Below are positions 15,293 to 23,629 of a DNA stretch of 40,942 bases, in pieces. Numbering within the stretch: the stretch's first letter is position 1; every line of letters starts with the position of its first letter. Where the stretch lies: positions 1 to 40,942 of the forward strand of contig JAQTYN010000030.1 in NCBI GenBank assembly GCA_028688275.1, read 5' to 3'. Below the pieces are notes generated by a model. That model made no database searches and was not told the origin of the DNA. It saw nothing but the letters and a program-made list of their open reading frames with translations. This DNA is from Gallionella sp. (GTDB lineage Bacteria; Pseudomonadota; Gammaproteobacteria; Burkholderiales; Gallionellaceae). The translations under genes were made by a program, and so were the position numbers.

Positions 15293-16327
15293 ATGCGCAC
15301 CATCGAAAACACCCTGTATGTAATGACCCCCAACGCCTATTTGCATCTGGAAAACGACACTTTGCGCGTGGATATTGAGCGGGTGAAGAAGTTGCAAGTG
15401 CCGTTGCATCATCTGGGTGCGGTGGTGTGTTTGGGCAATATCATGCTGTCGCCCGCCTTGATGCACCGTTGCGCGGACGAGGGGATTGCCTTGGTGTTGT
15501 TGACCGAACAAGGTCGATTTAAAGCCCGTTTGGAAGGCGCGGTGTCGGGCAATATTTTGTTGCGGCAGGCGCAGCATCGGCTGGCGTTGGACGAAAAATT
15601 TGCGGTAGATGTGGCAAAAAACATCATCGCGGGCAAGTTGCGTAATAGTCGGCAAATTTTGCTGCGTGGGGCGCGCGAGGCGACGGATGACACGGATCGC
15701 AGCACCTTGACGGCGGTTGCGGAAACCTTGCGCATCTCGTTGAATGGCTTGCCCTTTGCCGCCGATTTGGATACCGTGCGCGGGATTGAAGGCAATGCCG
15801 CGAAAAATTATTTTTCCGCCCTGCCGTTGTTGGTCAAACGCGATTATCGCGACGATTTTGGCATGGACGGACGCACCCGCCGCCCGCCGCGTGATCGGTT
15901 TAACGCCTTGCTGTCTTTTTTGTACGCCATGTTGATGAACGATTGCCGCTCCGCGTTGGAATCGGTCGGGCTTGATCCGCAACTGGGCTTTTTACACGCC
16001 GTGCGCCCTGGTCGCGCCGCCTTGGCATTGGATTTGATGGAAGAATTTCGCGCCATTTTCGCCGACCGTTTGGCACTCACGCTGATAAACCGAGGGCAAA
16101 TCACCGCCAAAGACTTCACCCTGCGCGAAGGCGGCGCGGTGTTATTGGCAGACGATGCCCGCCGCACCGTGGTGGTCGCCTATCAAGAACGCAAACAAGA
16201 AGAAGTCCTGCACCCGCTGCTGGAAACCAAAACCCCGATAGGCTTGTTGCCGATATTGCAAGCCCGATATTTAGCTAGAACCCTGCGTGGCGACGTGGAG
16301 CATTACCCGCCGTTTTTATATCGGTGA
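15293..16327 (+). CDS. cas1: Cas1 integrase (type I-C)
   Basis: Cas1 inserts new spacers at the leader end together with Cas2. The 344-residue length is normal for I-C. It begins MRTIENTLYVMTPNAYLHLENDTLRVD and includes GRFKARLEGAVSGNILLR, the VRGIEGNAAKNYF segment with a catalytic Glu, and DPQLGFLHAVRPGRAALALDLMEEFR with the conserved His and Asp/Glu metal ligands. It lies 282 bp after cas4 and 160 bp before cas2, looser than usual because of the inserted antisense ORF and repeats. Confidence 0.96.
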   Translation: MRTIENTLYVMTPNAYLHLENDTLRVDIERVKKLQVPLHHLGAVVCLGNIMLSPALMHRCADEGIALVLLTEQGRFKARLEGAVSGNILLRQAQHRLALDEKFAVDVAKNIIAGKLRNSRQILLRGAREATDDTDRSTLTAVAETLRISLNGLPFAADLDTVRGIEGNAAKNYFSALPLLVKRDYRDDFGMDGRTRRPPRDRFNALLSFLYAMLMNDCRSALESVGLDPQLGFLHAVRPGRAALALDLMEEFRAIFADRLALTLINRGQITAKDFTLREGGAVLLADDARRTVVVAYQERKQEEVLHPLLETKTPIGLLPILQARYLARTLRGDVEHYPPFLYR

Positions 16328-16487
16328 GGGGCGACTGAGTGAAACGTGATGCGCTGCTACGCAGCTTGGTGAAACGTGTGGGTATGCGACGGTTTGTTTC
16401 ACATTTCTCGTTTCTCATTTCACCAAAACGAAAGGGATTCGTACCTTTCCCCGTTAAAATTACGCAATTTTTAAACTCAGCACAACC
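16328..16487. repeat. GTGAAACGTG repeats between cas1 and cas2
   Basis: GTGAAACGTG occurs at 16339-16348 and again at 16369-16378. Between them GCTGC-TAC-GCAGC can form a hairpin. Further on, TTTCACATTTCTCG and TTTCTCATTTCACC are inverted relatives of the same words. The stretch separates cas1 from cas2 and resembles a small repetitive extragenic element. No gene is visible. Confidence 0.45.
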
Positions 16488-16778
16488 ATGCTAATCATCA
16501 TCACCTACGACGTTTCGACCATCACCGCTGCGGGGCGCAAACGCTTACGCCGCGTGGCAAAAATTTGCGAAAGCACGGGACAGCGCGTGCAAAATTCGGT
16601 ATTTGAATGCAAGGTTAACCAAATGCAGCTAGAAATTTTAGAACGCCGCTTGTTGGACGAAATCGACAACGAACAAGACAGCCTGCGTTTGTATCGTTTA
16701 ACCGAACCAGTTGACCTGCACATCAAAGAATATGGTAAATTCCGCGCTGTCGATTTTGAAGGCGCATTGGTAATATGA
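16488..16778 (+). CDS. cas2: Cas2 (type I-C)
   Basis: The 96-residue protein begins [11 protein letters not shown] with the conserved metal-binding Asp of the ferredoxin fold, followed by [23 protein letters not shown], the Cas2 hallmark. Cas2 bridges Cas1 dimers in the adaptation complex. It is the last cas gene, and the leader and array follow at once. Confidence 0.96.
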   Translation: MLIIITYDVSTITAAGRKRLRRVAKICESTGQRVQNSVFECKVNQMQLEILERRLLDEIDNEQDSLRLYRLTEPVDLHIKEYGKFRAVDFEGALVI

Positions 16779-16956
16779 AACGCGAACCCTCAGCAACGGC
16801 GAAAACACAGCAGTTTCGCGTTTTCGCTAACTCATTGATGAACTGGAATTTTTCCACTTCATCGTCAAATTGTGTGAACCCTTGGCAGCCGTTAGGTCAA
16901 GGGTTCGCGCATCCTCCGCTTTACAGCGTTAAGAATCATCACGTTGTAAGCGGACG
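16779..16956 (+). promoter_or_regulatory. CRISPR leader
   Basis: These 178 bp between cas2 and the first repeat contain two perfect inverted repeats: GCGAAAAC (16799-16806) with GTTTTCGC (16820-16827), and GAACCCTTG (16876-16884) with CAAGGGTTC (16898-16906). The degenerate repeat is at the far end of the array, so this side is the leader and the site of new spacer entry. I cannot point to a convincing -35/-10 pair. Confidence 0.65.
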
Positions 16957-19900
16957 GTAGCGTCCCCCCGAAACGGGGGACGAGGATTGAAACTAGGATA
17001 TTTTGTTGCAAAGGCTGCATCATTCCCCGTAGCGTCCCCCCGAAACGGGGGACGAGGATTGAAACATTTTTTCATTCCGCTCAATCGGGGTTTACGCTGG
17101 GTAGCGTCCCCCCGAAACGGGGGACGAGGATTGAAACACTCCAGCGAAAGCTGGCGCAGTCACCCCAAACAGTAGCGTCCCCCCGAAACGGGGGACGAGG
17201 ATTGAAACACGCGCAACGCAGATTAAAAGACCCGCGCAGTCAGTAGCGTCCCCCCGAAACGGGGGACGAGGATTGAAACCCGTCTGGTGTGGTCGTGGCG
17301 CAAATCGAAACCGCGAAGTAGCGTCCCCCCGAAACGGGGGACGAGGATTGAAACCGATTCTCGAACGCTCCGTGAACAACGGTAATATCGTAGCGTCCCC
17401 CCGAAACGGGGGACGAGGATTGAAACCCTCAGCACCCTGAATAACGGGACACCACTGAAACGTAGCGTCCCCCCGAAACGGGGGACGAGGATTGAAACAA
17501 CCAACCTACGAAGACAGGCGCGCCCGTGCTCAAGTAGCGTCCCCCCGAAACGGGGGACGAGGATTGAAACATGTTGGATCCAATTCGTGAATGTTGAAAC
17601 GATGGTAGCGTCCCCCCGAAACGGGGGACGAGGATTGAAACCAGACGGGTTCGAGAGCGAAGTGAGCACATTGCTGTAGCGTCCCCCCGAAACGGGGGAC
17701 GAGGATTGAAACTTCAAATCTGCGAACGTACTCCCCCTGAGGCGAATGTAGCGTCCCCCCGAAACGGGGGACGAGGATTGAAACCAATACCACTGAAAAT
17801 GTCGATCTCGTCGGAAAAAGTAGCGTCCCCCCGAAACGGGGGACGAGGATTGAAACATCCACGTCTTCGCTGTCCATACAAAACCCTCGCCAAGTAGCGT
17901 CCCCCCGAAACGGGGGACGAGGATTGAAACTAATTAGATCTACAGCGGATAGATTGAACGGCGCGTGTAGCGTCCCCCCGAAACGGGGGACGAGGATTGA
18001 AACAGATGGGCAGGCTGCCAAGGTTGGGCTTCGCAAGGTAGCGTCCCCCCGAAACGGGGGACGAGGATTGAAACGTCATAAGATAGCCATTGGATAGGCA
18101 CTTTTATCGTAGCGTCCCCCCGAAACGGGGGACGAGGATTGAAACCTAAGTCGCAGCACATTACAGAGCTTTACAGAAGTAGCGTCCCCCCGAAACGGGG
18201 GACGAGGATTGAAACAAGCATATCGGTCTGGTGTTGTGAATACCGACCGGTAGCGTCCCCCCGAAACGGGGGACGAGGATTGAAACACCCTTGACGTGTG
18301 CGGGCAGGTGGGCTAGTGCTGTAGCGTCCCCCCGAAACGGGGGACGAGGATTGAAACATTTTTATAACTCCTTTATTGATTGGTTGTTTGGTGTAGCGTC
18401 CCCCCGAAACGGGGGACGAGGATTGAAACACACCTGGTACCGTTGTCAACTCTATCGCATTGCGTAGCGTCCCCCCGAAACGGGGGACGAGGATTGAAAC
18501 TTGCATCGCGATTGAACCTGGGCATTGCACAGTTGTAGCGTCCCCCCGAAACGGGGGACGAGGATTGAAACCATTTTATAACTCCTTTATTGATTGGTTG
18601 TTTGGTGTAGCGTCCCCCCGAAACGGGGGACGAGGATTGAAACAATCTCAAGTGTGTCAATTGGTACGCCGTGTGAGCGTAGCGTCCCCCCGAAACGGGG
18701 GACGAGGATTGAAACAGCACAGCCGCAGCTACGCTCGTACTTGGACAGATGTAGCGTCCCCCCGAAACGGGGGACGAGGATTGAAACCATTTGAGCCTGA
18801 CACTCAGCAAGTTGTGCAGCAGTAGCGTCCCCCCGAAACGGGGGACGAGGATTGAAACAATCTCAAGTGTGTCAATTGGTACGCCGTGTGAGCTGGTAGC
18901 GTCCCCCCGAAACGGGGGACGAGGATTGAAACACACAGTCTATCGAGCGTTGTTCCGCTTGTCAACGTAGCGTCCCCCCGAAACGGGGGACGAGGATTGA
19001 AACCCACACATACGCCATGACCAACTGGCACGCTATAAGTAGCGTCCCCCCGAAACGGGGGACGAGGATTGAAACCGAAATCAGTATCTCTTTCCCACGC
19101 CAGTTTAGCCGTAGCGTCCCCCCGAAACGGGGGACGAGGATTGAAACACGCCCTTTCAAGGGACGAACACCCGTCTTTATCGTAGCGTCCCCCCGAAACG
19201 GGGGACGAGGATTGAAACGCGTAAGTTGTACTCATTGGCATCGCGTCTGGCAGTAGCGTCCCCCCGAAACGGGGGACGAGGATTGAAACATCCAAAGTGC
19301 GTACAAACACCTCAAGTCGCTGGGGTAGCGTCCCCCCGAAACGGGGGACGAGGATTGAAACGATCTGATACTAGGACTAGGCAAAGACCTGCTGCCGTAG
19401 CGTCCCCCCGAAACGGGGGACGAGGATTGAAACAATATGCAGCCTACCGTCCCTCTCGGCCTTCTTCAGTAGCGTCCCCCCGAAACGGGGGACGAGGATT
19501 GAAACAAGACAAGAATAAGGAGATCAAAAATCTGACCGACGTAGCGTCCCCCCGAAACGGGGGACGAGGATTGAAACTTCTTGTTTAGCGTCGGAACGTA
19601 AACCAGCCTAAAGTAGCGTCCCCCCGAAACGGGGGACGAGGATTGAAACCCGCATTAGTGACAATGATGGCGGCAATCTTCGCGTAGCGTCCCCCCGAAA
19701 CGGGGGACGAGGATTGAAACGTCATGTCTGGCGCGTTGTCGTCGCAAAGCGCGCGTAGCGTCCCCCCGAAACGGGGGACGAGGATTGAAACAATTCGCCC
19801 TTGACCATGATTTGTGTGTTTTTAAGTAGCGTCCCCCCGAAACGGGGGACGAGGATTGAAACCTTCCGTATTTGCCAACTTCAACACCAAAAGAGAGTAG

Positions 19901-20577
19901 CGTCCCCCCGAAACGGGGGACGAGGATTGAAACATCGGACGAAGCTGGCAAGTGGATGCCGAAGGTAGGTAGCGTCCCCCCGAAACGGGGGACGAGGATT
20001 GAAACATTGCAAGCGATTGAACAGCTTGCAACCGCATCACCGTAGCGTCCCCCCGAAACGGGGGACGAGGATTGAAACACGCTGTAATCACGGTCTACTG
20101 GACACACCTCCCAGTAGCGTCCCCCCGAAACGGGGGACGAGGATTGAAACACCGCAATCAAGCTGCCAGACGATCACCATGAAGGTAGCGTCCCCCCGAA
20201 ACGGGGGACGAGGATTGAAACACACATAGTCTCGCCTATGGTTTTGTGTCCTGCCGTAGCGTCCCCCCGAAACGGGGGACGAGGATTGAAACAGGACTAT
20301 GGCTTGAATGCAGTGCAAGAGTTCCAGTAGCGTCCCCCCGAAACGGGGGACGAGGATTGAAACCAATGGTAAGAGTTGCGCCATAAAAATCATATGGGTA
20401 GCGTCCCCCCGAAACGGGGGACGAGGATTGAAACTTTTTCATCGCCTAATCCTCCCAATGCCCTAACGGTAGCGTCCCCCCGAAACGGGGGACGAGGATT
20501 GAAACTCATCCATGTAAGAAATACGGTATTGGCAGCTAAAGTAGCGTCCCCCCGAAACGGGGGGCGAGGATTGAAAC
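16957..20577 (+). CRISPR. type I-C CRISPR array, 51 repeats and 50 spacers
   Basis: I counted 51 copies of a 37-bp repeat with starts 70-75 bp apart, giving spacers of 33-38 bp (mostly 34-35). The repeat begins GTAGCGTCCCCCCGAAAC and ends GGGGGACGAGGATTGAAAC. Its core GTCCCCC/GGGGGAC forms a 7-bp stem, and the ATTGAAAC end is the usual type I crRNA handle. All copies appear identical except the last (20541-20577), where base 24 is G instead of A (20564); this marks the trailer end. Transcription runs left to right from the leader. The 37-bp repeat is longer than the 32-bp form most common for I-C. Confidence 0.98.
18358..18895 (+). repeat. paired same-target spacers within the array
   Basis: Spacer 20 (18358-18392) and spacer 23 (18572-18606) are identical over their last 33 of 35 bases and differ only in the first two. 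Spacer 24 (18644-18678, 35 nt) is identical to the first 35 bases of spacer 27 (18859-18895, 37 nt), which carries two extra bases. Each pair is exactly three units apart, and spacers 23 and 24 are neighbours. Confidence 0.92.
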
Positions 20578-20647
20578 GCCACAGATAATGATGTCGGGCA
20601 GTGGATCGCCTTACGGATGCGTTGCAACGGGAGTAAACGGGGCTATT

Positions 20648-21010
20648 TCAATGTAATGAACTTAGATACCCCGCCATACCACAACACACCAGCAACAGTC
20701 GTTCGACTTGTGCCATTTCCGCAGCGGTGAGGGTGGTTAGTGGTCCGTCGCCGAAGCGATTGCGATCCAATGCGCGTAATTGTTCTGGCATGACATAGCA
20801 GGATTTGAGCAAGCGATCTCGTGGGGGAATTTCCACCCGCAACGCTGCCAGATGGTTGAATAATTTGCTGGTCAAGGGCAAACACAACACAGGACTCATG
20901 CCCGTCGCCAACAACGCGTCATCCAACAAAATCAACACAGGGCGAACTTTTCCCGCTTCCGCGCCTGTGTTGGGATTAAGCTTGGCGACCCAAATTTCAC
21001 CGCGCCGCAT
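20648..21010 (-). CDS. mazF: MazF/PemK-type mRNA interferase toxin
   Basis: The product of about 120 residues opens MRRGEIWVAKLNPNTGAEAGKVRPVLIL, a clear PemK/MazF start, and includes VLCLPLTSK. Such toxins cut mRNA at short sequences. The ATG at 21010 is chosen because it overlaps the antitoxin stop (TAATG). It sits 71 bp after the CRISPR array on the opposite strand and forms the last gene pair of the island. Confidence 0.88.
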   Translation of the reverse strand: MRRGEIWVAKLNPNTGAEAGKVRPVLILLDDALLATGMSPVLCLPLTSKLFNHLAALRVEIPPRDRLLKSCYVMPEQLRALDRNRFGDGPLTTLTAAEMAQVERLLLVCCGMAGYLSSLH

Positions 21011-21300
21011 TATTGCCACCACTTTTCTGTATCATTTTGTTCAAGCTGCGCTAAGGCTTCACTGTCTGCCCCAGAAAATTCGGCAGAAATAGCCGTGTTG
21101 TCGGCTTGCGCTTCGGGATCGGTTGCCAAAAATCGTGCAGCTTGTACTACCTCAGTAAGCAACTGTTCGCGCTCCCGCTCGCGTAGAAACTTTTCCAGTG
21201 CCATGCGCACCAATTCCGAGCGGCTGCTATCTTCCAATTTGGCAAATAAGTTCAGGCGCGCATCCAATTGTTCGGGTAGGCGTAGCGTTAATTTTCCCAT
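21010..21300 (-). CDS. ribbon-helix-helix antitoxin of the MazF pair
   Basis: The 96-residue protein has an N-terminal RHH fold (MGKLTLRLPEQLDARLNLFA, then DSSRSELVRMALEKFL). This fold binds DNA and usually autoregulates the operon. The C-terminal part (VVQAARFLATDPEAQ...) would bind the toxin. GGTGA lies 5 nt before the ATG at 21300. A relative of its C-terminal half is found antisense between cas4 and cas1. Confidence 0.85.
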   Translation of the reverse strand: MGKLTLRLPEQLDARLNLFAKLEDSSRSELVRMALEKFLREREREQLLTEVVQAARFLATDPEAQADNTAISAEFSGADSEALAQLEQNDTEKWWQ

Positions 21301-21546
21301 GACAGTCACCATGTAAATTATTTTGACTTGCGTATTGTAATACAAAATTCATCGCGTTTAAGATGTGCCCGTATGCAAGGGTGACTCTCTTATAGGTTGG
21401 TAATGAGGCGTATTGTAGGTAGGTCGGGAACGGGTGATAATGCCGTGGGCAGTGGTTGGAACGGTGCAAGCGATGCGCTTTGTTTGAGTAGCTCGATGCG
21501 AATGTGAACTATGAATTTATAGCCTCAACGCTAAAAAAATATCACT

Positions 21547-21570
21547 TGTTGGTAAAAGTGTTGGTAAATC
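21547..21570. repeat. tandem TGTTGGTAAA repeat, right island arm
   Basis: TGTTGGTAAA and GTGTTGGTAAAT lie in tandem and match the pair at 7316-7339 almost exactly, in the same orientation. They lie about 50 bp inside the right tRNA-end copy. Their role as integrase arm sites is an inference. Confidence 0.5.
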
Positions 21571-21620
21571 AAAAAACAGAATCGAACAAATCCTTTATTT
21601 ATGGTGTTTGTAGCAATTGA

Positions 21621-21652
21621 TTCAATTGCGTGACGACCACCAAATAGTAGTT
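21621..21652 (+). other. island end (attR-like): degraded tRNA 3' end copy
   Basis: TTCAATTGCGTGACGACC then ACCAAATAGTAGT lines up with TTCAAGTCCGTGACGACCC then ACCAATTAGTAGT at 7180-7212. The downstream hairpin is also conserved in diverged form. This is not a functional tRNA because the 5' part is absent. It marks the right boundary of the CRISPR island. Confidence 0.65.
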
Positions 21653-21804
21653 TTAAGCAGCCCTAGAAAGCCCATGAAACCCGCGAGAATAAAGGCTTGC
21701 GGGGTTTTTGTTGTCCTGAGCAGTCCTAAATGATTCGTTGGCAGCTTGGGGCAACTGGGGACAAGATATGGGGCAACAGCACTACCACCTAGAGAGTTGC
21801 CCCC

Positions 21805-22010
21805 ATGCCATTAACTGACGTTGCCATAAAAACGCAAAGCCCGCCGATAAAGCGATTCGCCTGTTTGACGGGGACGGTTTGTATTTAGAAGTTTCACTCG
21901 CTGGGGCAAGTGGTGGCGATTGATATATCGCTATGGCGGCAAAGAAAAACGCTTAACCCTTGGGGTATATGAAAGAAGCCCGCCAACGGCGTGCGGATGA
22001 CCGAATGGAC
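21805..22010 (+). pseudogene. N-terminal remnant of a P4-type tyrosine integrase
   Basis: Pieced across three frames, the sequence reads MPLTDVAIK, NAKPADKAIRLFDGDGLYLEVS, then WGKWWRLIYRYGGKEKRLTLGVY and KEARQRRADD. This is the arm-binding N-terminal domain (DUF4102) of P4-like integrases. Frameshifts fall at an A-run near 21833 and near 21901, and a few codons are missing after GVY. No catalytic domain follows. Its place about 150 bp after a tRNA-end copy is normal for such integrases, so it probably belonged to a second island to the right. Confidence 0.85.
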
Positions 22011-22390
22011 ACAAGAAAGCACCACCCCGCTGCACAGCTTCGCCGTGTGTTCCGATGCTGACGTGGGCAAAAAGCGCAAAAAAGACGATGACATGGTGCA
22101 AACCTTTGCCCACGAATTGCGCTACCCCGCCACCACCAACGCCCAACATCTCGCCTTTGAAATGGCAAAACACCATGACACGCAGCACATGAGCGTGGTG
22201 TTTTCAACCTACCATTCCATCGCCGTCATTCACCACGCCCAACACCCCCAACGGCTTGCCGATTTTGATTTGATTATCTGCGACGAAGCACACCGCACCA
22301 CGGGCGCGACGTTTGGCGAGGAAGACGAAAGCAACTTTGTCAAAGTCCATGATGCCGATTTTATCCGCGCCGCTATTCGCGACGGGCGAC
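22010..22390 (+). pseudogene. internal fragment of a DEAH-box helicase (COG4889-like)
   Basis: The frame encodes MSVVFSTYHSIAVI, DFDLIICDEAHRTTGAT and DESNFVKVHDADFI. These are characteristic of the large predicted helicases seen in type ISP restriction enzymes and related defence proteins. Walker A and the remaining helicase motifs are absent, and the 5' side joins integrase debris. It reads in frame into the following nuclease gene, which could mislead gene callers into a false fusion starting at 21991. Confidence 0.65.
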
Positions 22391-22509
22391 GGTTGTTTGA
22401 CTACATCGCTGAGCGTCAACGAATCATCATCTACAAGTCGCCGCGTGGCCGCCATCCTACACCGTGTTTTCCGCTACAATCCACCTCTTTCCTCCCGCGA
22501 AGCCCGATC

Positions 22510-23505
22510 ATGGCACTTTTTCGATGCAATAAATGCAACCATTTGCGTGAGGTTGAAGCGGTGCACGTGGGTAAGACCGCAAAGTGTCCCAGTTGCGCAC
22601 ATCCCGAAAACCATATCTACGACACCGTGGATTTTGTGACCCAGATGTTTCAGCATTATCAAGCCTTACAAAGCAATTTTTTGGAAATGCGCGCGCGGCT
22701 AACGGCGGCGCAACAACCTGCCCCCCGCGTGGTTTCGCCTATCGTAGATGTCCACAACAGCAGCGAACTGGCAGAGGAATCGCAATATGGCTCTGCCATG
22801 CGATGGTTTACCGACCGTAAAATTCAGGTGGAAGTCGATCAAGCGGCACTCAGTACAGAAGGATTTTTTGATGAAGTGGCGGTTGAATTAGGCGATCATT
22901 ACGCCCTGCTCAGTGTGGTTTCCGAGCGCATCAAAAATGCCCAGATGCGAGGATACAATACCGTCAAAATTAAGCTGAGTGATTACAAGCCACACCAAGT
23001 TGAATATCTGAAACGTTTTTGTCGTCAGTTGCACGGTTATTCGTTTATCAGTCGCTACAACATCGACCGCAACAACCCCGACTTGTTGTTCATTACCCCA
23101 CAGGAAGCCAAGCCCATCGTGCGATTTTTTGCGGGCGGCTGGTTGGAATGGTATGTGTATGTGAAAGTACTGGACGCGTTGTACAAGGCGGGGCGCAAGG
23201 TTTCGTGCTTGAAAAACTTTACGGTAACGTGGCAAAACGGCGAACGCAATGAATTCGATTTGTTCTATTTGTTAGATGACAAAGTGCCGCTGCTGATTGA
23301 ATGTAAATCAGGTGACCACCGTACCTATTTGCAAAAATCTGCTGATTTGCGCAAACGGCTGAAATTGGGCAAAACTAACTTTTTACTGTTGGTCGCGGGA
23401 TTAGAGCCAGAAAAAGTGGCGGGCATGTCCGCTACCTTCGATGTGAGCGTCGCTAACGAAATCAATGCGGTATCTACGGTGCTTAAGCTGATTGGGGCGG
23501 CTTGA
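22510..23505 (+). CDS. zinc-ribbon plus PD-(D/E)XK nuclease-like protein
   Basis: The 331-residue protein opens with a zinc ribbon (cysteines 6, 9, 26 and 29: CNKC and CPSC). A helical region follows, then a middle domain with YKPHQVEYLKRFC, and a C-terminal nuclease-like fold. That fold reads GGWLEWYVYVKVLDAL, then NEFDLFYLL with Asp 250 and LLIECKSGD with Glu 264 and Lys 266. The GGW-EYVY plus NE-D/IECK arrangement resembles DUF1887 nucleases such as Card1, but no CARF domain is evident. I chose the ATG at 22510 because the zinc ribbon begins there. No good ribosome-binding site is visible; TACAAT at 22475-22480 could be a -10. Confidence 0.65.
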   Translation: MALFRCNKCNHLREVEAVHVGKTAKCPSCAHPENHIYDTVDFVTQMFQHYQALQSNFLEMRARLTAAQQPAPRVVSPIVDVHNSSELAEESQYGSAMRWFTDRKIQVEVDQAALSTEGFFDEVAVELGDHYALLSVVSERIKNAQMRGYNTVKIKLSDYKPHQVEYLKRFCRQLHGYSFISRYNIDRNNPDLLFITPQEAKPIVRFFAGGWLEWYVYVKVLDALYKAGRKVSCLKNFTVTWQNGERNEFDLFYLLDDKVPLLIECKSGDHRTYLQKSADLRKRLKLGKTNFLLLVAGLEPEKVAGMSATFDVSVANEINAVSTVLKLIGAA

Positions 23506-23553
23506 GGTAACAGCGAAGTTATACTTCTTAACGCGCAAATCCCTCTCCCCCGC

Positions 23554-23579
23554 CCCCTCTCCCACAAGTGGGAGAGGGG
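23554..23579. repeat. CCCCTCTCCCAC palindrome
   Basis: A perfect 12-bp inverted repeat with a 2-nt loop follows the nuclease gene. Sequences of this CCCTCTCCC...GGGAGAGGG type are scattered in many genomes as short extragenic palindromes. It may end transcription weakly. Confidence 0.6.
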
Positions 23580-23629
23580 AGTAAAACAAGCCGCCACTTG
23601 TTTGCGATTTTTGAATATCGAGGTCATCC

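Larger units (their letters stand above)
21301..21804. other. intergenic stretch at the right island end
   Basis: No gene is visible in these 500 bp. They hold the right-hand TGTTGGTAAA pair (21547-21570), the degraded tRNA-end copy (21621-21652), a diverged terminator hairpin (about 21677-21709), and GGGGCAAC repeats at 21748 and 21770 with an inverted copy at 21796-21803 just before an integrase remnant. Confidence 0.5.

Noticed and set aside
16994..20540. Self-targeting spacers against genes in this window
   Set aside because: By eye I found no spacer that matches a non-array part of the window; a proper search is needed to exclude it.
17092..20588. Many open frames on both strands through the array with repeating protein words such as SILVPRFGGTL or VASPRNGGRGLK
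   Set aside because: They are translations of the CRISPR repeat itself and are not genes.
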